Positions 1 to 10,685 of a stretch of DNA of 64,000 bases are shown piece by piece (the first letter of the stretch is position 1; each line of letters opens with the position of its first letter). The notes beneath the pieces were generated by a model, which saw only the letters and a list, made by a program, of their open reading frames with translations, was not told the DNA's origin and made no database searches. The stretch is taken from assembly GCA_003024785.1 (NCBI GenBank), contig PUQB01000322.1, positions 165,159-229,158 on the forward strand, read 5' to 3'. The position numbers and the translations under genes were made by a program. This DNA comes from Selaginella tamariscina. Taxonomy: Eukaryota; Streptophyta; Lycopodiopsida; Selaginellales; Selaginellaceae.

Positions 1-162
1 GCTGTCCCTAGTCTTCACATGCTGCTCTTCAAAAAGACTTCCAATATTAAGGTGCCTTCCTTCATTCTCCTATTTCTCTTTTATACCTAGATCTTATCTT
101 TTTTGGATTTTTCTAGATCTATGTACATATGTCCTTATAGCCTTTAGGGAATATTCTAGCTT
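1..162 (-). repeat. partial 3' LTR of the gag-only element
   Basis: Aligned with 1539-1675 from GCTGTCCCTAGTCTTCACAT onward, with substitutions and small indels. About 15 bp of its left end lie outside the window, so no target-site duplication can be tested. Confidence 0.5.
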
Positions 163-489
163 GCTAATGGGGTGAGCACTATTATGACCCATAAAACAAA
201 TCAAAGAATATTCCCTAAAAAGGTATACATCCATGTCCTCAAGGGCAGTATAACTTACTCAACTAGTCTATATTGTTAGCCTCATACACCCACAAAAAAT
301 CTACCCAGAACTTGTTCCTTGTGAGTACTTCTCTTTAATTAGCTAACATCAATATTGGGTGCCCACTCCTTCTGGCAACTGTAGTCGATATGCCACTTAC
401 GATACACTCCAGAATCTCATCATAAGGACTTGAGTACTAGGAGACAACTTATTATTGTGTCCTACCGTAAGGCACAATAGTGTTCCACC

Positions 490-1499
490 TTACATGTCTG
501 ATAAATACCACTCAAAGATATACATTATGTCCCACTTAGAACTCTCGGAAGCTTCTATGCTCATTAGCAAACTTAATAGCTCGACTTCTGAACTGCTTGT
601 AAGTTTTCTTGCACAAATTCTGAATGTTTTTAAGCTCAACACTAAGATCTTTAGCTTCTCATCCATGTTGCCCTGGGCCTTCTGACTTGCTAACCTTAGC
701 TCAAAAGCTGTCTTGGGATACCGTCCAAACATAACATAGTACAAATTATCCCAATCTCATTGTGTTGGCTGTTATTATAAACAAACTAAGTAATGGAATA
801 TACTTATCCATTGGCTTCCTTCTGGTTAATAGAGCACCTCAACATATCTTTCAAACTAGCTCTTCCAAAGTTTTGGATTGAATCACCAAGTTAAAATGTC
901 TATGCAAGTTAGTACTTTGTAGCCCATCTATAAAAATAATCATTATGCTGGTTGACAGACACATCAGGTACATAGCAAAGTAACTGACTTAACTTCTCAA
1001 TGTAATCGTCCAAGGTCATATTCCCTTGCTCTAAGTGTTGCAGTTTACGCCTTTGCATGAGACACAAATCGAATCATACTCCTTAAATAGCTTAGAGAAC
1101 TCCTCCCAAGTTGCAATCATCTCCTAGTGAGCTAATTGACAATGATTTCAAATGTGTGTCTACCACCTTGCAACTTTATCCTTCAAGGCTATTGATATAG
1201 TTATCATAGCCTACTGGTAGTCATTCCTTGTGCAGTAAGTAAGTTCGTTGCTATCTCTAGCCAACTCAAGCCTCATTTACAGATTCTCTACTAGTAAAAG
1301 GAGAAACACGAAGATGATCTAGCACCCTACTTTTTTGATCTTCAATAGTATCTAACCACTCATGAATCACCTCCAAGGAGCCAGTCACATACTCTTGAAA
1401 TTGCTTGGAATCCTTTGCTTTAGCATATAGTTCGAGCATGATTTTCTGGTTCATCCACTCCTCATTGGTGTTGTCCTCTCTTTCCCACCAGTCACTCAT
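490..1499 (-). pseudogene. decayed Ty3-type gag polyprotein fragment
   Basis: A minus-strand frame starts MSDWWERE at 1499 and runs to 1266. After frame changes, similarity to the retrotransposon gag domain continues: WEEFSKLFKEYD near 1110, then a gag-like stretch TLDDYIEKLSQL with a proline further on near 1020-960. A further frame at 744-490 carries a charged, helical tail. Several stops and frameshifts separate these pieces. Order and motifs fit the capsid part of a Ty3/gypsy gag. No zinc knuckle was found. Confidence 0.5.
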
Positions 1500-1523
1500 C
1501 TCAAACCTTGCTCGATACCAAAT

Positions 1524-1711
1524 TGTTAACCACCCCGAGCTGTCTCTAGTCTCCACACGCTGCTTTCCCAAAAGGCTTCTAATATTAGGGTGCCCAATTA
1601 CCTTAGATCTATATACTTTTTGAATTCTTTTAAATCTATATATCCTTTAGGGAATATTCTAGCTTATATCTTTTTAGAGAATATTTTTTGATTCATTATA
1701 TGGTTATAACA
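1524..1711 (-). repeat. 5' LTR of the gag-only element (minus orientation)
   Basis: This is a 188-bp segment with TGTTA/TAACA inverted ends. It shares about 140 bp of clear similarity with bases 1-162, including GCTGTC(C/T)CTAGTCT and TTTAGGGAATATTCTAGCTT. The candidate primer-binding site at 1511-1522 abuts it. The last about 50 bp do not match the left copy, so the LTRs have diverged or one is rearranged. Confidence 0.6.
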
Positions 1712-2762
1712 GGTGCAACATCAAAACACTAAATATGATGTCGAAAGAACATGAGAAGAACTATAAATTGGCAAAGACAATCAATACACGTGTTTCCAGA
1801 GTTGAAGTCATATAGAGGGGAGGAAAACGAACTTTCTTCATCTCAGCTAGGGCACAATATGATATGGTGATGATTTCAATCATCCCATCATGCACATGTC
1901 CAATATCACAAAGGACCCCGGGATGGAGCCCCTGAGTACACATGTACTTTGTGTATGCCTATGTGTTGGGTTTCGACCCATAAACAATGTACTTTCTCTA
2001 GTGGTATACACTTCACCAACAGAAGTGCATCAATTATTAGTGACCTACAGGAAAAATAGCATACCTCCATCTATCTAAATTGACCGAGCAACAATGATAT
2101 AATATCAACTTTTTCTCTTTACCACTGACAACTAAACCTTAGGCGGCACATATGGATAGTATATTGTATATTAGTGGGCATTATTGATATGTTTATACAA
2201 ATATATACAAATAAACAAAAGAATATTTTAAAATATTCTTGTGAATATTCAGGAATTCTAGCATCGGATGCAGAATTAGTGATGTATTAACCTTCGGATC
2301 CAGTTGAATGCTTCGAATATTTTTTCAGATATTCTAATAAATAAATATTGTGTATAACGCGTCTCTATATATAAACTGTACTATGTTTTTAATACTAATT
2401 AAATATGATAATCTCAACTACCATAGAACAAGCTATTAGTTTATTCCAATGAATTTCACAGAAACATATTCATTGTAGGCTTCATATCTTAATCATTTTT
2501 AAGTTATAGAATTATTATGAGTTTATAATTATACGAGAATAACGTTAATGATCACCTTCAATTTAGTCCGCAGTGAATGGCACATCAACTTACAATCCAT
2601 CAGTCGACTTGCCACTTTTGTGAATCACTTGTCAATCGTTCTTAGACTTGGCATTTTTGTAAATCATTTGTTTACTTGTTTTTTAAAAAAGAAAAATTTA
2701 TTGTTGAAACTATTTTAAAGAAGTAGAACAAACAGATACAACGAAAAAAAACCTATGCTGAT

Positions 2763-2945
2763 GATTAATCTCACTTCTGCAGACGTTTCTTCCTTCCGAC
2801 TGAGGTTGAGGTGGAGGCTCAAAATGTTGACAACATACCCGAACGTTGATGTTGTTGTGGAGTTCCACATCTTAATCAATGCCTGAAGGACAGCTTCTAC
2901 TTGCTGCTCTCCGATTGATTTGAACTGTCACTGCATACCTGGATT
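2763..2945 (-). pseudogene. exon-like fragment of an unrecognised gene
   Basis: GC content rises sharply here. One minus-strand frame stays open for about 50 codons (QFKSIGEQQVEAVLQALIKM, then a Thr-rich and Leu-rich segment), preceded by a splice-acceptor-like ...AATCCAG. A TGA lies three codons upstream of that stretch. The family is not recognised. It may be a retained exon of a lost gene or transposon debris. Confidence 0.25.
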
Positions 2946-3153
2946 GTCAAGATGTTTAACTCAAGTTTTTATTATCTAAGACATATATTGTTTTGCTTTT
3001 CAAATATCAAAAATTAAAGTTTATATAAAAATATACACTTCTCTAGAAGAGAAAAAGCAGTGTAAAAGAGTGAGAATTGATGAACTAAACATTTTAATCA
3101 ACATAATCGTTGTTTCAGAAACCAATAACACGTCTTCAACGCAGTTTTGTGTG

Positions 3154-3155
<2 letters not shown>

Positions 3156-3220
<65 letters not shown>
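3156..3220. repeat. (TA)n(GA)n compound microsatellite
   Basis: About 16 TA units run directly into about 16 GA units. The same TA/GA or GT/GA pairing recurs at many loci in the window. Confidence 0.95.
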
Positions 3221-3224
<4 letters not shown>

Positions 3225-4191
3225 GTATGTATTGTAAATGTGTCTATGTGTGTGTGGTGTGTCATATACAATCTCTCAATCTCTATTATATTACATTAAT
3301 ACTAATTTTAATGTAAGATTTATTATATGATATATATGCTAGCTTAGATGTATTAATATATTATGAAGTAACACATAAATAAACATATTGTGTAACTGAG
3401 GAGGGTCAAGAGCCGCCATAGTAGAATTTAACAATCTTAATCATTATTTAAAACTATTGAATCCAAGACAGACAAAAAATAAATGATAATATCAATCATA
3501 AAAATTTAGCATTACTATTTATATTGTAGAGAATCTATAACAGTACGTAATATTCCTTGCTGCATAATAAAATAAAGATTATTGCATTAGTAACGACCTC
3601 TAAATAATTTTAATTATCAAAACTTAATTCTAAGTGCATTATACTAAAATGGTTTTAAATGCAAATTTTAATTTAAGATTACTTAAAAAACTGTAGAGGA
3701 AAAGACTTTCATCCTGCCGTTCACGGCAGCATAATGTGTTTTTTTATATATATATATATATATTAATATATGTTTGTATATATACATGTACACTAGTAAC
3801 ACAACAGAACATTAATCAAACTCCACCGAGGTAAGATCATTTTTTAGTGAAAGCTTTTACCATATGTTATATGTTCAATCAGAGTAAGTTTATGTAATAT
3901 ATAATATAAATTTGAGTAAATATATTTGAAATGACATTTAAAGATTGCTAAAAGCATGCGTTACAATTAAAGATCTAATGGGTAATGAAGTTCATTTTTA
4001 TATGTTAGATATATATTATTTGTTTTCGTAACTAGTTGTGCAACTATAGTGTTAGATTAAATTTTAGCGTTAGTGGAGACATGCAAGCATGGAGATATAT
4101 CTTAAAACATATTAAGCTATAATATACGAGTATTAATGCATCAGTATATATACATACACGTACGATACACGCACGTGCATGTGCATGCACA

Positions 4192-4194
<3 letters not shown>

Positions 4195-4250
<56 letters not shown>
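4195..4250. repeat. (CA)n(TA)n compound microsatellite
   Basis: About 22 CA units are followed by about 6 TA units, in spacer DNA. Confidence 0.95.
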
Positions 4251-4251
<1 letters not shown>

Positions 4252-4793
4252 AGTAATTATCCCAGTATATTGCATATACATGAGTGTTTATGTAACGTTA
4301 TATGTATTGTCTGTTTATTGATCCGAGTAACCCTGTACCCTAAGATGGACGGTGTATATCTGCGTAGAAATTAAATTAGTTTTAGAGATTGCTAACTCAC
4401 CTAATAATTTTATAATCGTTTTGATTAAATAGCTCACTTAATAATATAAACGATCTAGTTGAATGTATTTTCTTATACCAAAATTATTAATATAATTTTA
4501 TATACAGTAATTAATATGTCTTATTTGAGGTATGTCTTAAATTTAGTTAAAACATGTATAATAGTTTTGTATTAGTATTATTAAAGTAAAGTTAAAATAA
4601 AAATAAAATGTAAAAGCACTTAACCCTAAATATAATTAATAAGATTTAAATATTAAGTTTTACTATTTTTATACTTTTCATATTTTTATTATATATTTTA
4701 ATCCTTCCTAACCTTTAATATCTTTGACCCTAACCGATAAGTTTTATATCCTTGAATAGGTTATATATATAATCCTTATATTCAGGGTTTGAT

Positions 4794-5210
4794 ATGGATT
4801 GCGAGTGCTGTGCATGTAGATTGACAAGAAAAGCAAAGAACATAGGAAGTACATGTAAAACGAAGATTTGGAAGTACAAGTGGTTAATCGCGGGCAGTGT
4901 TTTAGTGGTGGGAGGCGCTACTGCAGTGTACTCAATTAAAAAGGACATCAACCAAAAGGATCTAGCCAAGACTAAGCAGATGCAGGAGATTGCAGCGCAG
5001 GTGAAGAAGCTTGCAGAGGAGATCAAACAGAAGAATATTAATCTACCCACGATTAAGCAGATGCAGGATTGCAAGGAGATGAAACAGAACAATCTACCCA
5101 AGATTAAGCAGATACAGGAGTTTGCAGAGGAAATCAAAGGGCTCAAAAAGGAGACGTTTTGGGTTGAAGCTTCGTTGGTTCTCCTTTGTCTATCTAAATT
5201 CATGTTATGA
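4794..5210 (+). CDS. hypothetical small membrane protein with Lys/Gln-rich repeats
   Basis: An open frame of 138 codons begins with ATG. The product has a Cys- and Lys-rich N-terminus (about 1-28), one probable membrane helix (about 29-48, WLIAGSVLVVGGATAVYSI), then three imperfect repeats of the type LPKIKQMQE...EEIK predicted to be helical, and a hydrophobic tail. The repeats are also visible in DNA (ATTAAGCAGATGCAGGA at about 4970, 5052 and 5102). The region is GC-richer than its surroundings. The antisense frame is open over the same interval, so coding is not proven by openness alone. No family is recognised. The alternative is a non-coding repeat that happens to be open. Confidence 0.4.
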   Translation: MDCECCACRLTRKAKNIGSTCKTKIWKYKWLIAGSVLVVGGATAVYSIKKDINQKDLAKTKQMQEIAAQVKKLAEEIKQKNINLPTIKQMQDCKEMKQNNLPKIKQIQEFAEEIKGLKKETFWVEASLVLLCLSKFML

Positions 5211-5434
5211 TATGTATCAGCGCCGGCAAGTTTTACGATATAAATAAAAATATGAAACCTTATTATATATTTGGTGAGATATATATGTGTAACATGTATA
5301 ATTTAATGTGTTCTTATCATTAACACCTTACACTTATAAACTGTGTGTGCATGCATGTACATGGTATTATATGTACATAACTTTCTAACAAAAAATTGGT
5401 TCCACCTGTGGGTTCACTAAGAAGATACTTTAGA

Positions 5435-5559
5435 GCATAGTTGCGTTCGGCTGCACGAACATATTTAAACGTTCGCGAACCTGTTTGGAAGTTGATAACT
5501 TCCGAACGCGTTCGCGAACGTTCGGATATGCAGCCGAACGCATTTGGCTGCAACTATGC
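5435..5559. mobile_element. 125-bp foldback/MITE element with 6-bp target-site duplication
   Basis: The element starts GCATAGTTGC and ends GCAACTATGC, and is flanked on both sides by TTTAGA (5429-5434 and 5560-5565). Further inverted matches lie inside (GTTCGGCTGC against GCAGCCGAAC; GTTCGCGAAC occurs twice and is itself palindromic). It is much more GC-rich than the spacer around it and has no coding capacity. Terminal inverted repeats plus a direct flanking repeat support a non-autonomous DNA transposon. The superfamily is not assigned. Confidence 0.75.
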
Positions 5560-6027
5560 TTTAGAACATGAACTTTCAAATATTGAATTAATTATTTATT
5601 ATAATGTAACAACCCTACTTCTTCACTAGTGTGAGGAACCTATTGTATTACGAAAATAAATAATTATATATATATAAAGGAAAAAAAACACATTTAACTT
5701 GTCTTATAAAAATATTAAAATTTCCTTTCAAAATATACTTAGCATATACCATGGTTAATCTTGTATTTACCATTGTTACCTTATGTATGAATCTTAAATG
5801 ATTAATTTTAATTTTGCAAAAGATACTTGATAAAGTACAACCGTTGGAAGCGAATATACCATTTCAAAAAAGGAGGAAGAGCAGCAAATTTAGGACAAAC
5901 GAGTGGTGCAAGATGCAAAGGCAGGAATGGCACATTGGGAACCTCTTAAGTCCCTGGAAAACACACAGACAGATTTCCCCCTTATTTCTCCTTCATACAC
6001 ACTCGGCCACTGTAGAGCAATCAATCA

Positions 6028-6819
6028 ATGCTTCCCATTCTCCTGTTCCTCCTGTTCTTCAGTGTATGTGCCACAAATTCGAATGTATATATATGCACTG
6101 TGCAGAAATTGCCTGTTCTCCGTTATTCAATCTGCAGATGTCTACATGAAGAATTGAATAATCGTACGGTTATAGATCCACCATCACCAGCTCCATCTCC
6201 TGCACTTAAGGAATTCTGCGAAATCAAAGCCTGGAATGGTTCTTCATGGTGCATCTGCAGGAGAATCCACCAATCAGTACACCGATCCACTCTGAAAAAT
6301 GCCTCTCACACGTTGCAGCTGCAGGTCCCTCACGATCTAAACCCTGATCAGATAGTTTCTTTATTCCCACACCGATCTCAGCGATCTGCATTTCTGTCCT
6401 GCTCGGTCTGTGCCTGTCCTGAATTCGGGAGATCAATGGTCTCTGCAGCGGCTCCTTCACCTGTCACTTCCGTCTCAGAATCCCTCTGCATCTGTTCCAA
6501 CTGTACGGCTCCAGGTCCAGCAAAATCTCCTGTACCCAACGATCCAGATGAGCCTCACAAGGTTCCGGACACTCTGAACGTCTCAAGCTTGCCACCCGGG
6601 AATCCCGCTACCATCCTACGGAAGCAGCCTCCGCCACGTGTCGTGATCACGAACGTCAACAAGATGCAGGAGAAGCTCCTGGCGTACGTTCTCCCAGTGA
6701 CGGGATTTGTTCTCTGTGTTCTTGTCTTCTTTGCGGTTCTTATGGGCAGGAGTATACTCTCCTTGTGCAGGTCTTCCGCTTCGTCAACCAGATTCAGCCA
6801 CCTGGACAGCGAGATATGA
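6028..6819 (+). CDS. Cys-rich, Pro-rich single-pass membrane protein, unknown function
   Basis: A single-exon frame of 263 codons begins with ATG. Residues 1-18 form a strong signal peptide (LPILLFLLFFSVCA). The extracellular part has paired-cysteine motifs (SICRC, SWCICRR, SCSVCAC, SLCICSNC) separated by Pro/Ser-rich linkers (PPSPAPSPAL), plus several N-glycosylation sequons (NGS, NAS, NVS, NCT). Near residues 218-241 is a membrane helix (AYVLPVTGFVLCVLVFFAVL), followed by a short Ser/Arg-rich tail. This predicts a type I plasma-membrane or cell-wall-facing protein. I do not recognise the family. It is convergent with the PPR gene, whose stop is only 60 bp away. An upstream exon cannot be excluded. 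Confidence 0.6.
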   Translation: MLPILLFLLFFSVCATNSNVYICTVQKLPVLRYSICRCLHEELNNRTVIDPPSPAPSPALKEFCEIKAWNGSSWCICRRIHQSVHRSTLKNASHTLQLQVPHDLNPDQIVSLFPHRSQRSAFLSCSVCACPEFGRSMVSAAAPSPVTSVSESLCICSNCTAPGPAKSPVPNDPDEPHKVPDTLNVSSLPPGNPATILRKQPPPRVVITNVNKMQEKLLAYVLPVTGFVLCVLVFFAVLMGRSILSLCRSSASSTRFSHLDSEI

Positions 6820-6879
6820 TTAGTTTATAGAGTTTTAAACTAACAGGTGCATAAACGCTTGTGTTTTGTGTGTCATAAG

Positions 6880-8533
6880 TTAATTGTTTGTATACAAATT
6901 AGCAAGCATAACGAATGTGGTTGCATCATCCGAGTCCATACTATAAACGGCTCGAAGAATATCCTCTTTGGATCTACATACACCAAGTACACAGCTCCAT
7001 TCGAGAGCATCGGTATCATATGGCATTCTGGAGATGAGATCCTTGGAGTCTTCTACCATCCCCACCCTACATAGGAGGTTTAAGATGCAAGAATAGTGTT
7101 GTTTAGTAGGTGTAATGTCGTAATCCTTCCACATTGACATAAAACAGGACCTCCCAATGGAGACTCTGCCAATGTGAACACACCTGGCGAGTATCGAAGC
7201 AAAACATGACGCGTTCGGAAGTAAACCAAGTATGTTCATCTCATGCAGGAGATTAAAAACGGACACATCCTGTCCAACCTCGGCCAGCATTGCACTCCAG
7301 GAGACAGTGTCACGTACAGGCATCGTGTAGAAGAGCTTGCAAGCCGTACGAGTACATCCGTTTCGAGCGTATGCTGCCACCATTGTTGTCCACGAAACCA
7401 GGCTCCTCTCCACCATGCGATCGAATATGTACCTCACTTCATTGATATGTCCGTTCTGGGAGTATCCCGATAGCAATGAATCCCACGAGACAGAGTCTCT
7501 CTCCGGCATTGTTTCGAACATGTGCATCGCTAGCTCCAGGTGCCCATGTAAGGCATATCCAGATAGCATTCCATTCCACGATACGATATTACGAATGTGC
7601 ATCTGGTCAAAGAAATCCTTAGCTAGAGCGATATATCCATTCTGGGTGTACGCTGAAAGGAGTGAGTTCCAGGAGAACAGGTTGTGCTCCGGGATGGTGT
7701 CATAGATAAACTTGGTTTCTTCCAATTGAGCAAACTGTGCATATCCAGAGAGAGCTGTTGTCCACGAGACGATATCCCTGTACTTCATCGAGTTAAAGAG
7801 GCGCTTCATTCGATCGAACCTTTTATGTTGTATATATGCAGCTAGCATGGCATTGTAAGATATGAGGTTTCTGTACGGCATTTGTCCGAATACTGACTCG
7901 GCCTCGTCGAGTTGCCCGTTGTTGGCACTTGCGTGTAAGAACGCGTTCCACGAGCCAATATCTCGTTCAGGCATCTCGTCAAAGACCTTCCTTGCGTGCA
8001 GTAACGAGCCTCCTTGGGAATACGCCGTTAGAAGCGCAGTGTATGAAACCAGGTTTCTCTCGGGCATCCTGTCGTATATCTGCTTGGCCTCTTCGAGGCG
8101 CCTGTTACTCGAGAATCCCGATAGGAGTGCGTTCCATGAAACAAGCGTCCTCTGTGGCATGCTCTGGAACGTTAACACGAGTTTAATCAAGATCCCCATT
8201 CTGAGCATATGCAGTTAGCATTGCAGTAGACGAAACAAGGTCTCTCTCCGGCATTGAAGCAAATATGTTCTCGGACCGGACGATGTTACCCGACCGGGAG
8301 TACACCACCAGCAGTCTTGTATATGAAAACAGGTCCCTGAGAGGCATCGACTGAAACACACCCTCGGCACCACGCAGATGCCCGTTCTGGGCATATGCTG
8401 CTAACAAAGAATCCCACGTGTACATATCCTTATATAACATGGTGTCAAACACATTCCGTGCGTTTCCTGGGCTTCCGCATTTCCCGTACATCCGAATAAG
8501 CCTGTTGTCTATAGTGTGTATGTTCATATCCAT
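6880..8533 (-). CDS. pentatricopeptide repeat (PPR) protein, one frame slip
   Basis: About 14 consecutive repeats of about 31 residues of the type SWNALLSGY...A..IFDRMPER cover nearly the whole product, as in the PLS/S-type PPR proteins that bind organellar RNA one base per repeat. After the last repeat comes an E1-like end (CILNLLCRVG, WSCVLGVC, FVMLANLY) that stops without E2 or DYW domains, so no deaminase is present. The frame is broken at 8194-8197 by a run of four C (G on the coding strand). Reading three instead of four keeps the correct repeat length, so a sequencing indel is likely. The first ATG (8533) gives no transit peptide; an upstream exon is likely missing. It lies head to head with the plastid E2 gene. 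Confidence 0.85.
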
Positions 8534-8666
8534 GGTTTAATAATATCAATGGTTGTAATTAAAAACTGTTCTTTACTTAGCGATTAAAACAAAGGCTAAC
8601 CTGTTCTTTTGTGTGGTTGCATGTAAATCCTCTGTTCTTCATCTGTCCCACAGAGCACAGCAGCAG
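8534..8666. promoter_or_regulatory. short divergent intergenic region between PPR (-) and plastid E2 (+) genes
   Basis: About 130 bp separate the first ATG of the PPR frame from the likely E2 start. I see no clear TATA box. A pyrimidine-rich tract followed by CCCACAG (ending at 8653) could be a splice acceptor for an upstream E2 exon. Shared transcription control is an inference from spacing only. Confidence 0.35.
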
Positions 8667-9691
8667 ATGGCACCATTGGCAGCAGCAAGCATGATCTCTC
8701 AACTCTTTACTGCAATCCATCATCTGTGTTCCTCCACTCAGGTGAGAATCACTTGAGGAGATCCTCAGTTAGGACGGCGGCAGTGAGGGAGATCTTCATG
8801 CCCGCGCTCAGCTCAACCATGACGGAAGGCAAAGTTGTGGACTGGTTGAGATCCGAAGGCGACAAGCTGAAGAAGGGCGAAACCGTGGTTGTGGTGGAGT
8901 CGGACAAGGCGGACATGGAGGTGGAGACTTTCTATGCCGGGTACATTGCAAAGATCCTGGTGGAGAAGGGTGGAGTAGCTCCAGTTGGATCTGCCATTGC
9001 TCTCCTTGCTGAGAAGGAGGAGGAGATAGAGGAGGCACGGAGCAAGGCGTCCGCCGCAGGACCTCCTGCTCCAGTTCCAGCACCAGAGAGTCCGAAAACA
9101 GAACAAGAGACTCGTCCGGAGGCGAAGTCCGTAGTAGAGAACACATACAAGTCCAATGTCCTTGTTGCAACTCCTCATGCCAAGCAGCTTGCCAAGCAGT
9201 ACAAGGTGGACATCTCCAAGGTGACCGGAACGGGGGCGTACGGGAGGATTGTACCAGCGGATGTGCAGCGGTATGCCGGAAAGCCTGTGAGTGATGCTAC
9301 TACTGTGCCCGGCTTGCAGTCGGCGGTTGCCGGTGAGGCGAAGAGTTCTGTGGATGGTGCTGTTGTGAGCAAGCCCGAGGAGAAGAATGGTGCTCCAGTT
9401 GGTTCTGCTCTGCCTCCTGCGCCGGCTCGGGTTGATTCCGTGGTGCCGTTCACCTCCATGCAGTCTGCAGTGTCGAAGAACATGGTTGAGAGCCTCTCTG
9501 TTCCTACTTTCCGGGTTGGGTACACTGTCTCCACAAACGCTCTTGATGCTCTTTACAAAAAGGTGTGTGTGTATGTGTGTGAGAGAGAGAGAGAGTTTAT
9601 TGTGCATTCTCATGCTTTTTGCATTTCGCAAGCTACAGTATATTAGATGATAAGCATATGTAGAGTATGTATTTAAAGTATATAATAACAT

Positions 9692-9748
<57 letters not shown>

Positions 9749-10685
9749 ATCACATTTAACTATAATATCTTATTTAGTTAAATATATTTTTTTAATAGAT
9801 TAAGTCCAAGGGTGTTACTATGTCCGCTCTGTTAGCAAAGGCAGCTGCTCTGGCACTTGTTCAACACCCTGTGTTAAACGCGAGTTGCAAAGATGGCAAG
9901 AGCTTCTCATATAACAGCAACATAAATATCGCTGTTGCTGTCGCTATTGATGGAGGTCTTATCACACCCGTTCTTCAAGACGCAGACAAGGTATACGCAC
10001 ACACACACACACGTATATACACACACGCGTTCTGTGTGTGTATTTAAATATATAATTGTATATTTGTACAGGTTGATATCTATAGCTTGTCGCGGAAGTG
10101 GAAGGAACTTGTAGACAAGGCTCGTGCAAAACAGCTACAACCACAAGAGTACACTACAGGTATACTTATATATTGTCTAATATTTTTGTTTATATATTTA
10201 TGATGTGTATATTAAGAAGTTATTTAATATCTTTTTTGTATACTTCAGGTACTTTTACAATTTCAAACTTGGGTATGTTTGGAGTAGACCGATTCGATGC
10301 AATTCTTCCTCCAGGCCAGGTACGAGTCTACACACACATGTGTATGCTACTTAACTCTGTTATTGTATACTCTTTCCAGGGTGCAATCATGGCCGTAGGT
10401 GCATCAAGACCATCTGTGGTTGGTAGCGGTGCTGGTGCATTTAGTGTCAAGAGTCAAATGCAGGTAGTGTCTATATTTATACACACACACACACACACAC
10501 ATATATATATTAGGATGTGTTTATATATAGCATACACACCCCGCACGCATATATGTATATTGATATTATGTGTATAATAGGTAAATGTAACTGCCGATCA
10601 TCGGGTTATATATGGAGCGGACTTGGCTGCTTTTCTTCAAACATTTGCTAAAATAGTTGAGAAGCCGGATGAACTCACTCTATAA
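8667..10685 (+). CDS. LTA2: dihydrolipoyllysine acetyltransferase, E2 of plastid pyruvate dehydrogenase
   Basis: E2 transfers the acetyl group from lipoate to CoA in the plastid pyruvate dehydrogenase complex, feeding fatty-acid synthesis. Six coding exons: 8667-9562, 9799-9990, 10072-10159, 10249-10319, 10380-10463, 10581-10685. The order is a transit-peptide-like N-terminus, a lipoyl domain (MPALSSTMTEGK, lipoylated lysine in ESDKADM), a Pro/Ala linker, the E1/E3-binding domain (TPHAKQLAKQYKVD...GRIVPADV), a second linker, and the acetyltransferase domain with SNLGMFGVDRFDAI and the catalytic ADHRVIYGAD histidine. Length is about 480 residues, as in plant plastid E2 (Arabidopsis LTA2); the mitochondrial form lacks this close match. 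ATG 8667 opens a transit-like frame that must slip once near 8695-8710 to join the conserved frame. An upstream exon spliced at 8653 is the alternative. Confidence 0.93.
9692..9747. repeat. (TG)n(GA)n microsatellite in E2 intron 1
   Basis: About 12 TG units are followed by about 16 GA units. The same intron's 5' splice site also opens directly into a GT/GA-rich tract (9563-9597). Confidence 0.95.

Larger units (their letters stand above)
1..1711 (-). mobile_element. LTR retroelement remnant, gag-only (TR-GAG/LARD-like), left end cut by the window
   Basis: Two direct copies of one sequence lie about 1.54 kb apart: the window opens inside one (bases 1 to about 162), and the second is 1524-1711. 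The space between encodes, on the minus strand, only a decayed gag-like region. There is no protease, reverse transcriptase or integrase. The right copy starts TGTTAACC and ends GGTTATAACA, a TG...CA inverted terminus typical of LTRs. Just inside it (1511-1522, minus strand) lies TTGGTATCGAG, which resembles the tRNA-iMet primer-binding site TGGTATCAGAGC with one base missing. A short gag-only interior between LTRs fits non-autonomous TR-GAG or LARD elements. An internally deleted full element is the alternative. Confidence 0.6.
1712..4793. other. AT-rich intergenic spacer
   Basis: No convincing gene. It holds microsatellites (3156-3220, 4195-4250), a perfect 20-bp AT palindrome at 2220-2239 and one exon-like island at 2763-2945. 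A short minus-strand frame at 1943-1761 has no recognisable family and may be retroelement debris. The rest is AT-rich with no feature I can support. Confidence 0.7.

Noticed and set aside
3110..4238. Short frames crossing microsatellites (poly Tyr-Ile, Arg-Glu or Cys-Val products)
   Set aside because: Translation of dinucleotide repeats gives such frames by default; there is no support for coding.
4730..5203. Minus-strand open frame (157 codons) opposite the small membrane protein gene
   Set aside because: It is a shadow of the repeats on the other strand (alternating Cys/Ile/Leu words). The plus-strand product has the more sensible composition.
7243..8218. Several plus-strand open frames between 7243 and 8218
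   Set aside because: They are antisense reflections of the PPR repeats; periodicity follows the PPR gene.
6880..8533. PPR gene as a true pseudogene with a nonsense codon and a 4-base insertion
   Set aside because: One extra base in a G4 run explains the break and keeps the 31-residue repeat length, so a sequencing indel is simpler.
8813..9691. Long minus-strand open frame (292 codons) opposite the E2 gene
   Set aside because: It is antisense to conserved E2 coding sequence, rich in Arg/His/Leu of the kind produced by reading a GC-rich gene backwards, with no domain.
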